From Acidobacteriota bacterium (GTDB taxonomy: Bacteria; Acidobacteriota; Terriglobia; UBA7540), in assembly GCA_021828225.1 (NCBI GenBank), contig JAKASH010000304.1, forward strand, positions 1 to 5,083: a stretch of 5,083 nucleotides of DNA, read 5' to 3'. Under the pieces are notes generated by a model, which saw nothing but the letters and a program-made list of their open reading frames with translations, was not told where the DNA came from and did not search any database. A program made the translations under genes and the position numbers. Position 1 is the stretch's first letter. Each line of letters begins with the position of its first letter. This document shows, one piece after another, positions 1 to 5,083 of the stretch.

Positions 1-235
1 GCCATCCAGCGCCCGCCAGCAGCGGAGAAGAAGTGCAACGCCTTTCGGTTCATAGTGGTCTAAGTGTTACCTGCCTATGTTCACTATAATGGCACTTGTT
101 AATGATTATACAGAACTGCCTCTGGATGTTGATTTATCTTGCAATCCGGCTTTTGCATGATATGCTGCCAACATCTGATCGTGGGGAGCATAGGGGCGAC
201 CAAAGCGACAGACAATTTGTGACAGGAGGTAAGCG
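1..235. other. Upstream region without a firm gene
   Basis: No convincing coding region is visible here. A short open stretch in frame 1 from the window edge ends at a TAA at 61-63 and could be the last 20 codons of a plus-strand gene outside the window, but 20 codons cannot be assigned. A consensus TATAAT hexamer lies at 85-90, without a good -35 box at 16-18 bp. A second weak pair, TTGCAA (139-144) and TATGCT (161-166) with a 16-bp spacer, lies closer to the gene at 236. Either could drive that gene. I cannot choose between them from sequence alone. Confidence 0.3.
224..230 (+). promoter_or_regulatory. Strong ribosome binding site for the secreted-protein gene
   Basis: AGGAGGT is a full match to the anti-Shine-Dalgarno core and sits 5 nt before the ATG at 236. 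It fixes that start and argues that this ORF is translated efficiently. Confidence 0.85.
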
Positions 236-709
236 ATGGATCTTTGTCGTAAGGTGGGGACGTTTCTCTTCCTGAGCGTGATGGCCGTGTGTCTGACAAC
301 CGCAGCCGCCAACGCCCAGAACATTTCGAGGGGCTCATTTACTCTGCAGCATGACACACAGTGGGGGAAGACTACCCTCCCGAAAGGAAACTATAACTAC
401 GAGGTCCGGGAGACAGGCATGCTGGGGGCCATGGTGACCATTACTAGCGCAGGCAATTCGTCGCGGCAAGTTCGAATGATGGGATTACAGCGCGCTCCTG
501 AGGGTTCGCTCAAGGGCTCGACCAGCATGCTCATCGTTAGCCAAGTTGCGAATAGCGACGCAATTCGTGGGATCTACATGGCCGATAGCGGCATGGAATA
601 TACATTCCCTGTCCACGCTAAAGGCAAAGCTGTCATGGCCCAGGATTCGAAGCAGGCAGCGGAACGCGAAGTAACTCTCCGGATTCCGGTTCGTAGCGCC
701 GGGAAGTGA
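236..709 (+). CDS. Small secreted protein of unknown function (acidobacterial type)
   Basis: A 157-residue protein that I cannot name by function. Residues 1-27 form a classical Sec signal peptide: Arg5-Lys6, a hydrophobic core at about 7-22, and a likely signal peptidase I site after Ala25-Asn26-Ala27. The mature part is predicted to be about 130 residues and to be exported. It opens with 'FTLQHDTQWGKTTLPKGNY' (35-53), a pattern I associate with small exported proteins frequent in Acidobacteriota, where a beta-rich domain follows. No cysteine remains after the signal peptide, and there is no lipobox or C-terminal anchor, so a free periplasmic or extracellular protein is likely. The C-terminus is basic (AAEREVTLRIPVRSAGK). 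The start is fixed by AGGAGGT 5 nt upstream. It stands alone, convergent with the operon to its right. The coding call is firm; function is unknown. Confidence 0.85.
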   Translation: MDLCRKVGTFLFLSVMAVCLTTAAANAQNISRGSFTLQHDTQWGKTTLPKGNYNYEVRETGMLGAMVTITSAGNSSRQVRMMGLQRAPEGSLKGSTSMLIVSQVANSDAIRGIYMADSGMEYTFPVHAKGKAVMAQDSKQAAEREVTLRIPVRSAGK

Positions 710-825
710 AAGACGATCTGATGCATGGCTGGGGCGCGGAATACAACTTGCCGCGTTTAGCGTACCAGCAGGGTCTTTGAAATCTGCTGCTTTGGCGGGG
801 CAAAAGAGCAGACAGCGCGAGGCTC

Positions 826-857
826 AAAAAAGGTTTGCTGGCTTTTGGGCCAGCAAA
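826..857 (-). terminator. Intrinsic terminator of the DUF134/NifX-like operon
   Basis: On the minus strand a perfect 9-bp stem (TTTGCTGGC, arms 849-857 and 834-842) encloses a 6-nt loop. Two C residues and six T residues (831-826) follow it. This is a standard rho-independent terminator about 86 nt past the stop of the NifX-like gene. Read on the plus strand, the same hairpin is followed only by TTACC, so it should terminate plus-strand transcription poorly, although the stem may still protect the 3' end of the secreted-protein transcript. Confidence 0.8.
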
Positions 858-943
858 TTACCGCGCGATAAGCGTTGGCGGGGGGACGCTGGCATCCTCG
901 TACTCTACACTTGCCGAGCGTTCCCTCGCGTGCGCCTGTTGTC

Positions 944-1345
944 TCAATGCTGATGCGGGTGGTGTCCCGCGCAAAACTCGCGGTTAGCCGGAGCTAATTT
1001 TCCCTGAACGTACAGGGCAACCGCTTCTTCGGGCGAGCGTTTTCTGTCCACGATCACGGGCTGGATGCCGTTTTGCATCAGCTCATCCGCTGCTCTCCAG
1101 CCCATGCCATAGCAGAGGGCTGCCTGGCAATCGTGGAGGGCCTGGACCACGGCAGCGTGGCTGTGTGGCTGATCTCCGTGCCCGGCGGTATGGCAGTTTC
1201 CCGCACCGTGTGAGGTGTGCGTGTTCTGCCGCAGTTCTTTCCGCAGGACGCTGCCGTCCTCCGCGTCAAAGATGATATAGCAGGCACAGCGCCCGAAGTG
1301 TGCCGAAATCGACTCCCCGTCCTGCGATGCCACTGCAACTCTCAT
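944..1345 (-). CDS. NifX/NifB-type dinitrogenase iron-molybdenum cofactor-binding domain protein with His/Cys-rich insert
   Basis: A 133-residue protein of the Nitro_FeMo-Co fold family (the domain shared by NifX, NafY and the NifB C-terminus). The N-terminus 'MRVAVASQDGESISAHFGRC' has the family's beta strand and its S-x-HFG motif (Ser14, His16-Phe17-Gly18), and 'CYGMGWRA' (78-85) matches the usual conserved GMG segment. The domain spans about 1-115, typical for stand-alone members. Unusual are a His/Cys-rich insert at about 43-63 (His43, 46, 52, 56, 61, 63; Cys51) and a tail with Cys125, His128, His129, His131 and His133, both suited to metal binding. Cys20, Cys22, Cys73 and Cys78 lie within the core. 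No nitrogenase genes are in the window, so a role in handling an Fe-S or other metal cluster outside nitrogen fixation is more likely than cofactor assembly for nitrogenase; this is inference. It is the second gene of an operon, overlapping the DUF134 stop by ATGA. Confidence 0.88.
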   Translation of the reverse strand: MRVAVASQDGESISAHFGRCACYIIFDAEDGSVLRKELRQNTHTSHGAGNCHTAGHGDQPHSHAAVVQALHDCQAALCYGMGWRAADELMQNGIQPVIVDRKRSPEEAVALYVQGKLAPANREFCAGHHPHQH

Positions 1346-1848
1346 GATTGTTGTCCTCCTTCCATTCCTCTTTGTCCTCTATGTCTGCGGCAACGGCCGC
1401 GTTGCATTCCACTTCCGCGTCCCCGGCCTAATCCGCGCTCCTCGGCGGCGCGGCAGATGTTGGCGCTCTTGCACTGGGGGCACTCTGCGGGCCGTCCCGT
1501 GCCGTACGGAACGCTCCACGAATGCTGGCAATCATTACATCGAAACAATCTCTGTTCGAGCATTTTGACTTCACCTCCTTCGATCTTCAGGGCCTTGCTG
1601 TTCACCAGGGCGTCGGCCACTTTCCTGTGGGCTGATTCGACGATCCGGCCGAACGTTGGGCGGGAGATGCCCATGCGCTCGGCCGCCTGCTCCTGATACA
1701 GCCCTTCGAGGTCGGCCAGGCGGAGGGCTTCAAACTCGTCCACGGTCATCGTGACCTCTTCGAGAGAGGACATCGGAATGCCCCGCGGTTTGAAGTAATT
1801 GCTTTCCGGTTCGGAAGCGACCTGGCGGCAGCAGAATGGCCTTGCCAT
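1342..1848 (-). CDS. DUF134/UPF0251 family helix-turn-helix regulator with C-terminal zinc ribbon
   Basis: A 168-residue protein. Residues 1-92 form a complete DUF134 (UPF0251) domain: the 'MARP' start with Cys6-Cys7, 'YFKPRGIPM' (18-26), 'TVDEFEALRLADLEGL' (35-50) and a sigma-factor-like helix-turn-helix at about 51-81 (QEQAAERMGISRPTFGRIVE), which should bind DNA. A C-terminal zinc ribbon follows, with ligands Cys104-x2-Cys107 and Cys123-x2-Cys126, then an Arg/Gly-rich basic tail (about 133-168). Members of this family are often found beside NifX-like proteins, as here. The gene has its own promoter with a palindrome between the -35 and -10, so autorepression is likely, perhaps responding to metal or redox state through the ribbon or cysteines; that signal is a guess. 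The start is supported by AAGGAG 10 nt upstream. The ATGA overlap couples it to the next gene. A strong internal ribosome binding site lies before Met96. Confidence 0.9.
   Translation of the reverse strand: MARPFCCRQVASEPESNYFKPRGIPMSSLEEVTMTVDEFEALRLADLEGLYQEQAAERMGISRPTFGRIVESAHRKVADALVNSKALKIEGGEVKMLEQRLFRCNDCQHSWSVPYGTGRPAECPQCKSANICRAAEERGLGRGRGSGMQRGRCRRHRGQRGMEGGQQS
1355..1361 (-). promoter_or_regulatory. Ribosome binding site for the NifX-like gene
   Basis: AAGGAGG on the minus strand lies 9 nt before the ATG at 1345, inside the end of the DUF134 gene. With the ATGA overlap it allows both coupled and independent initiation of the NifX-like protein. Confidence 0.8.
1571..1580 (-). promoter_or_regulatory. 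Internal Shine-Dalgarno before an in-frame ATG in the DUF134 gene
   Basis: AAGGAGGTGA on the minus strand is a very long match to the 16S 3' end and sits 7 nt before the in-frame ATG of Met96 (1563-1561). Initiation here would give a 73-residue product holding only the zinc ribbon and basic tail. The bases also encode Glu-Gly-Gly-Glu, so the match could be coincidental. Confidence 0.4.
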
Positions 1849-1858
1849 GATGGCGGTA

Positions 1859-1864
1859 CTCCTT
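1859..1864 (-). promoter_or_regulatory. Ribosome binding site for the DUF134 gene
   Basis: AAGGAG on the minus strand, 10 nt before the ATG at 1848. It is a little far but the only good match, and it supports this start, which also gives the canonical MARP N-terminus of the family. Confidence 0.65.
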
Positions 1865-1877
1865 TTCAGTCAAATCC

Positions 1878-1906
1878 ATTATGAACATATGCTCATAACC
1901 TGTCAA
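1878..1906 (-). promoter_or_regulatory. Sigma-70 promoter of the DUF134/NifX-like operon
   Basis: On the minus strand a perfect -35 TTGACA (1906-1901) is followed, after exactly 17 bp, by CATAAT (1883-1878), a 5/6 match to the -10 consensus. Transcription would start near 1871, giving a leader of roughly 23 nt that contains the ribosome binding site. It is the best promoter in the window. It lies between the PfkB stop and the DUF134 start, so this pair is transcribed separately from the upstream operon. Confidence 0.8.
1879..1898. promoter_or_regulatory. 20-bp palindromic operator within the DUF134 promoter
   Basis: The sequence reads TTATGAACAT-ATGCTCATAA: two 10-bp half sites forming an inverted repeat centred between 1888 and 1889, with a single mismatched pair (18 of 20 bases symmetric). 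It fills 15 of the 17 spacer bases and 5 of the 6 bases of the -10 box, so a bound dimer would block RNA polymerase. The obvious candidate binder is the DUF134 protein encoded immediately downstream; that link is inferred from position. Confidence 0.7.
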
Positions 1907-1954
1907 GAGAAATGCTGGACGCTCGTCTGCCCGGCGGCCGGTGGTAGAATCGAT

Positions 1955-2944
1955 TTACGCGGGGAGGCTCTTTTCGGCGGCGAGAATTTCTTCCGGCGAT
2001 GCGGTGCCGGTGCCCTTTTTCATAATGGTGACGGAAGCGGCCAGGTTGCCCAGGCGCGCCGAGACGACGGCGTCGCTGGTGACGGCCATGGCCAGGGCGC
2101 TGGCTGCGGCAAAGCTGTCTCCCGCGCCGCAGATGTCGACAGGCTTTTCCACATGGCGGGTTTCCGCCCAGGTCTCTTTGCCGTCTTCGATGACCAGAGC
2201 GCCCTTGGGCCCGTGCGTAACCATCAGAACCCTGGTGTCCAGCTTCCGCCGCAGGGCGGGGAAATCGACGGTTCCGAGCAGGCTGCGGCTGGCGGCTTCC
2301 GCTTCGTCGCGGTTGGGCTTCAGGATCACTTTGCGAAACAGATGCACGCGCTTGCGGGAATCGGCCAGGAAGACTTTTTGCGGATATTTGCCCGCGAGAT
2401 CGATGAGGCATTCGCGCACGGCCGGAGTGACGACTCCGCCGGCATTTGTTTCTGCCTGATCGGCGATGAGGATGACATTGAAGTCGGGGATGGCCGCAAG
2501 AAGGTTATCGACCACGCGCTGTTCAGCTTCTTTGGGCAGGGGCCGGGTGGAAATGAAATCCACGCGCGGCTGGTCTTCATCGCCGGTCTGGCTGTTCAGC
2601 AGCTTGGTGTAAGTGAACGTCTGCCAGTTCTGGACTTTGACCATACGGTCCGCCGCGATGCCGCGCTCGGCGAGCGCCTGTTCCAGTTCGAAGCCGAAGC
2701 CGTCATTGCCGCGGACACCGAGAGCCGCCACCTGTCCCGCGCCCATTGCCGCCAGATTGCTGGCCACGGTTCCCCCGCCGCCCGGGGTTGGTTGCGTGAC
2801 CACCACGCCCAGGCGCGGAATGCCCGTCTCGCGTGAAGGCTCGGAGGTTGCGGGATCGTACGTGCACCAGCGGTCCAGGCAGATGTCGCCGACCACAAGC
2901 GCCTTGAGTTTGGAGAAAGCCGAGAGAATGTCTTCCGTCTTCAT
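1955..2944 (-). CDS. PfkB-family sugar kinase, HldE/RfaE domain-I-like
   Basis: A 329-residue ribokinase/PfkB-family kinase that transfers phosphate from ATP to a sugar or sugar phosphate in the cytoplasm. Visible motifs are an N-terminal strand 'ALVVGDICLDRW' (15-26), closely like the 'VVGDxxLDRY' of heptose-7-phosphate kinases; the substrate-side glycine motif 'PGGGGTVASNLAAMGA' (54-69); 'KPNRDE' (209-214); 'THGPKGALV' (243-251); and the catalytic anion hole 'GAGDSF' (273-278) with base Asp276. Length fits a single kinase domain. The nucleotidyltransferase half of bifunctional HldE is absent. The GGGG run in place of the usual GGAA, and the linked genes, suggest a substrate that may not be D-glycero-D-manno-heptose 7-phosphate. 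It is last in the operon, overlaps the upstream gene by ATGA, and has GGAGG about 5 nt before the start. The family is certain; the substrate is not. Confidence 0.9.
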   Translation of the reverse strand: MKTEDILSAFSKLKALVVGDICLDRWCTYDPATSEPSRETGIPRLGVVVTQPTPGGGGTVASNLAAMGAGQVAALGVRGNDGFGFELEQALAERGIAADRMVKVQNWQTFTYTKLLNSQTGDEDQPRVDFISTRPLPKEAEQRVVDNLLAAIPDFNVILIADQAETNAGGVVTPAVRECLIDLAGKYPQKVFLADSRKRVHLFRKVILKPNRDEAEAASRSLLGTVDFPALRRKLDTRVLMVTHGPKGALVIEDGKETWAETRHVEKPVDICGAGDSFAAASALAMAVTSDAVVSARLGNLAASVTIMKKGTGTASPEEILAAEKSLPA

Positions 2945-3909
2945 GCAACCTCCAGCAGGGCGCGGCGTAGCGCTGGAACGGTGGCGCGATGGTCGCCGCG
3001 CAAATAGAAACTTTCGCCGCCATCGGCGACGGTTCGAACCAGAATCGTCTTGTGCGGGCGGAAGTAGTAGCCCGGATCGGTCTTGGGCAACTCGTGGTGA
3101 ATGTCGCCCTCGATCGGCACCAGGTCGAACACCGCCGTGGTGAAATGTTTAATTGACCGGCCCTGCTGCCGCGCCACGTTGCGGGCCATCGAGAGAGCCT
3201 TGAGGTAAACTTCCGGTCCCATGATGGCGGTGCCGAAATCCAGCATGAAGCCACCTTCCAGGCTCTCCACGGTTTGCGTGAAAATCAGGAAGTCGCGGTA
3301 GCTGGCCGCGCCCAGGGCCGCGCCGTCGCAGTTGGGATGCTCGTGGATGATGTCATATCCGATCCCGACGTGGACCGTGACCGGAACGGAGCGGCGGTAG
3401 GCTGCGGCAAAGATGCTGATGTCCTTGTGCGGGAAATCACCGGCGTCAATGTGGCGCCCAAGATTCTCGCCCAGGCCGAGTGAAAGCTCCGACGCCTCTT
3501 TGATCACGCCGTTCAAATCTCCGGTTTCTTTCCAGAGGCCGAACTCGCCCGTCTGGATGTAACGCGCCACGCTTTCGGTGGTGGCGCCGATGCGCGCCAG
3601 TTCGTAATCGTGGATGGCTCCGGCGCCATTCATGGCGATGTGGGTGATGAAACCGCGCTCCATCAGGTCGATGACGTAGCGGCTCATGCCCATCTTGATG
3701 ACGTGCGCGCCTATCATCAGAATTCGCGCCGCGCCCTTGTTTTTGGCTAAGACCATGCGCCGGGCGATTTCGGGGAGCTGCGGATGCGAGTATTCGGGTG
3801 GCGGGTCATTGAGGCCCAGCACGTAATCAAGCTGCATGTCGTGCTTGCGCTCGCTGAGGGGCTTGATCAGGAGTCTCGATCGATCAAAGAGTTCGTATTT
3901 GGATTTCAT
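2941..3909 (-). CDS. Conserved protein of unknown function, possibly with a deoxyhypusine-synthase-like fold
   Basis: A 322-residue cytoplasmic protein between a phosphatase and a kinase gene; I do not recognise a named family. It has no signal peptide or membrane segment. Striking segments are 'ARILMIGAHVIKMGMSRYVI' (61-80), 'THIAMNGAGAIHDYELA' (89-105), 'SIFAAAYRRSVPVTVHVGIG' (165-184), 'HEHPNCDGAALGAASYRDFL' (189-208) and 'GGFMLDFGTAIMGPEVYLKAL' (219-239), with a C-terminal 'GGESFYLRGDHRATVPALRRAL'. The order of a glycine-rich 'NGAGAIHDY' loop, an 'S-x-F-A-A-x-Y-x-x-x-V-P-V' segment and a late 'GG' loop recalls the NAD-binding fold of deoxyhypusine synthase, but the lysine-bearing 'SWGK' active site is missing, so that activity is unlikely. 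The open frame extends to an ATG at 3987, but the start at 3909 is preferred: it leaves 10 nt after the phosphatase stop instead of a 68-nt overlap. It overlaps the kinase by ATGA. Confidence 0.8.
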   Translation of the reverse strand: MKSKYELFDRSRLLIKPLSERKHDMQLDYVLGLNDPPPEYSHPQLPEIARRMVLAKNKGAARILMIGAHVIKMGMSRYVIDLMERGFITHIAMNGAGAIHDYELARIGATTESVARYIQTGEFGLWKETGDLNGVIKEASELSLGLGENLGRHIDAGDFPHKDISIFAAAYRRSVPVTVHVGIGYDIIHEHPNCDGAALGAASYRDFLIFTQTVESLEGGFMLDFGTAIMGPEVYLKALSMARNVARQQGRSIKHFTTAVFDLVPIEGDIHHELPKTDPGYYFRPHKTILVRTVADGGESFYLRGDHRATVPALRRALLEVA

Positions 3910-3919
3910 CTTTGCGCCA

Positions 3920-4726
3920 TCACTCGGGGAATAGGGTTTGCAGAAGCTCGTCGCGGCAAAGGAAGTTGGGAATAATGTAGTTCGCACCCACCTTGACGAG
4001 GCGGTCGCGCTTCCACTCGTCGACCTTCTGGCATTCGGGCTCGTCGGTGGCTACGCCGACGGCGACGCCTCCGGCATCCTTGACGTTCTTGATCTCCACG
4101 TAACCGTCACCAAATCCCAGCAACTCGTCTCCACGGCATTCCATGGAGCCGATCATCCTTTGAATCAGAATTGCCTTTGAAAAGCTCTGGTAATCGTCCT
4201 GGGCGCCATAGATGCCGCCGTTGAAATAGGATGTGATCTGGAGTAACTCTGCCTCTTCCACCGTATAGGCATGGTCTGTCCCGCTGGCGCAATAAAGTTT
4301 GAGCCCGCGCTCCCTGAGGGCTTCGAGCAGATTGCGCGCGCCCGGAACCAGATATTTTTCGGGCGATTCCTTGCCCTGCCGCAACGCTTCCCGGCGGTGG
4401 CGGATTTTTTCCATCAGGCGGTCATGATACATCTTTTTATAAGCCAGCGGTTCCAGCGGCCGCCCGCCGCGCAACTCAATCTGCTTCGCCAGTTCCATCA
4501 TCTGGTAGATGGTCTGCTTGCCGGTCAATTCCCCCACGTAATCTTTCACCAGCGCGCGCAGTTCCGCTTCGCTTTCGCCGGTTTTCAGGTCCGCCAGGAT
4601 TTCAACCATCATGGGAACCATGACGTCGATCCAGCCGGCGCGAAGCAGCGAAAGCGTGCCATCAAAATCAAAAAGGATCACTCGCGCGCGACTGGCCGAG
4701 ACGCCGGAATGAAGATGCTCAATCAT
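3920..4726 (-). CDS. HAD-superfamily phosphatase (phosphoglycolate-phosphatase-like, alpha-helical cap)
   Basis: A 268-residue cytoplasmic hydrolase of the haloacid dehalogenase superfamily. Motif I 'DFDGTL' (20-25) supplies the nucleophile Asp20 and acid/base Asp22; motif II is 'CASGT' (146-150) with Ser148 or Thr150; a motif III lysine is probably Lys184; motif IV is 'GFGDGYVEI' (204-212) with Asp207 and Glu211 for magnesium. The roughly 100 residues between motif I and 'VPGARNLLEAL' (127-137) form a large helical C1 cap, fitting a small phosphorylated substrate. The frame runs open upstream through the tRNA gene to 5077, but that part is non-coding; the ATG at 4726 gives a normal HAD N-terminus and has an AAGG 9 nt upstream. 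It is the first gene of the operon with the unknown protein and PfkB kinase, so it may dephosphorylate an intermediate of the same pathway. The substrate is unknown. Confidence 0.87.
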   Translation of the reverse strand: MIEHLHSGVSASRARVILFDFDGTLSLLRAGWIDVMVPMMVEILADLKTGESEAELRALVKDYVGELTGKQTIYQMMELAKQIELRGGRPLEPLAYKKMYHDRLMEKIRHRREALRQGKESPEKYLVPGARNLLEALRERGLKLYCASGTDHAYTVEEAELLQITSYFNGGIYGAQDDYQSFSKAILIQRMIGSMECRGDELLGFGDGYVEIKNVKDAGGVAVGVATDEPECQKVDEWKRDRLVKVGANYIIPNFLCRDELLQTLFPE

Positions 4727-4799
4727 CGGACAAACCTTGTGTTGTATTGTCAGTTTCAGATGCGATTTGAGACTTTTCGAAGCACCTGCACAACAACTT

Positions 4800-4829
4800 A
4801 TCTTAGTCGGCAAGTCGCCTGTGTGTAAA
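4800..4829 (-). promoter_or_regulatory. Possible promoter of the HAD/unknown/PfkB operon
   Basis: On the minus strand TTTACA (4829-4824) and TAAGAT (4805-4800) are separated by 18 bp, which would start transcription near 4793 with a leader of about 65 nt. The -10 is only a 4/6 match. Read-through from the tRNA promoter outside the window is an alternative, since no clear terminator separates the tRNA from this operon. Confidence 0.3.
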
Positions 4830-4998
4830 CAGCGAGGCCAGCCCTGAAACGACCTGGCGCGCAAACGGTAAGGAAGTCGTCTTGCTTTGGCGAGCAGGGG
4901 AGAGAAGCACTCGTCCCAACAGCCGCGCGTCAATGTGCTTGAGACCGCTCCCGGCTCGAACCCTTTCGTCACAACAAAGGGCGATGCGTTCGTGAAAA

Positions 4999-5083
4999 TG
5001 CTGGAGGGGGGGGTCGAACCCCCACGCTCTTTTGGAGCGCCAGATTTTGAGTCTGGTGCGTCTGCCAGTTCCGCCACTCCAGC
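4999..5083 (-). tRNA. tRNA-Leu (anticodon CAA)
   Basis: The whole cloverleaf can be drawn on the minus strand. The acceptor stem GCTGGAG (5083-5077) pairs with CTCCAGC (5006-5000), with discriminator A at 4999. The D stem is GCG/CGC. The anticodon stem CCAGA/TCTGG holds the loop CTCAAAA, giving anticodon CAA, which reads UUG leucine codons. A long class II variable arm (CGCTC, loop CAAAA, GAGCG) is as expected for leucine. The T arm is five G-C pairs around TTCGACC. The 3' CCA is not encoded (T follows the discriminator), so it must be added by tRNA nucleotidyltransferase. The acceptor stem begins exactly at the window edge, so the mature sequence is complete but its promoter is outside. Confidence 0.95.

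Noticed and set aside
782..814. An imperfect hairpin (TCTGCT ... AGCAGA) after the secreted-protein gene, considered as its terminator.
   Set aside because: The stem is interrupted and is followed by GC-rich sequence without a T run.
1931..1941. The 11-bp palindrome CCGGC-G-GCCGG after the PfkB gene as a terminator.
   Set aside because: The arms abut with a single base between them and no T run follows, so it cannot form a normal terminator. It is likely chance in GC-rich DNA.
1799..2836. A 345-codon plus-strand open frame.
   Set aside because: It lies antisense to the PfkB kinase and the DUF134 promoter, has no recognisable domain, and is explained by high GC content and the codon bias of the minus-strand gene. 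The long plus-strand frames at 1217-1696 and 4271-4828 are rejected for the same reason.
3910..3987. A 26-residue N-terminal extension of the unknown middle protein starting at 3987.
   Set aside because: It would overlap the phosphatase end by 68 nt and encodes a sequence unlike the rest of the protein. The ATG at 3909 gives the usual tight operon spacing.
4961..4981. A hairpin (CCCTTT/AAAGGG) downstream of the tRNA that might be a terminator.
   Set aside because: No T run follows on the minus strand and the loop is 9 nt, so it does not meet the criteria for an intrinsic terminator.
4956..5023. The repeated TCGAACCC seen in the tRNA T arm and again about 60 nt away, considered as an attachment-site or tRNA-fragment remnant.
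   Set aside because: Only 8 nt are shared, no integrase or other mobile gene is present, and the second copy does not fold as a T arm.
4727..5077. An open reading frame that would extend the HAD phosphatase upstream by 117 residues, beginning MAELADAPDSKSG.
   Set aside because: Its first 26 or so codons are the translation of the tRNA-Leu gene, a well-known annotation artefact. The rest is low-quality intergenic sequence, and the HAD fold begins normally after the ATG at 4726.

Overview
This window of about 5.1 kb looks like a chromosomal segment from a GC-rich bacterium. An acidobacterial (Acidobacteriota) origin is my best guess. It rests on the small secreted protein at the left end, whose 'FTLxHDxxWGKxxLPxGxY' core resembles secreted proteins common in that phylum, and on the company of a heptose-kinase-like gene and a DUF134/NifX-like pair. 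This is inference from family recall, not from a search.

Layout from left to right: (1) 1-235, upstream DNA with no firm gene, ending in a strong ribosome binding site. (2) 236-709 (+), a secreted protein of unknown function. (3) 710-943, a convergent intergenic region with a clear minus-strand intrinsic terminator at 826-857. (4) 944-1848 (-), a two-gene operon: a DUF134/UPF0251 helix-turn-helix protein with a C-terminal zinc ribbon, then a NifX/NifB-type FeMo-cofactor-binding-fold protein carrying a His/Cys-rich insert. The genes overlap by ATGA. A textbook sigma-70 promoter (TTGACA, 17 bp, CATAAT) precedes them, with a 20-bp near-perfect palindrome filling most of the spacer and covering most of the -10, which suggests autorepression. 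(5) 1955-4726 (-), a tight three-gene operon: a HAD-family phosphatase, an unrecognised conserved protein with a possible distant likeness to the deoxyhypusine-synthase fold, and a PfkB-family kinase of the HldE/RfaE domain-I type. The first two genes are 10 nt apart and the last two overlap by ATGA. (6) 4999-5083 (-), a complete tRNA-Leu(CAA) without an encoded CCA end.

The two minus-strand operons probably do separate jobs. The DUF134/NifX-like pair looks like a small metal- or Fe-S-handling module under its own repressor. The HAD/unknown/PfkB trio is the most interesting part. A kinase and a phosphatase of the kinds used in ADP-heptose synthesis are translationally linked to a protein of unknown activity, which suggests an undescribed or poorly described sugar-phosphate route. 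No mobile element, CRISPR array or phage gene was seen.
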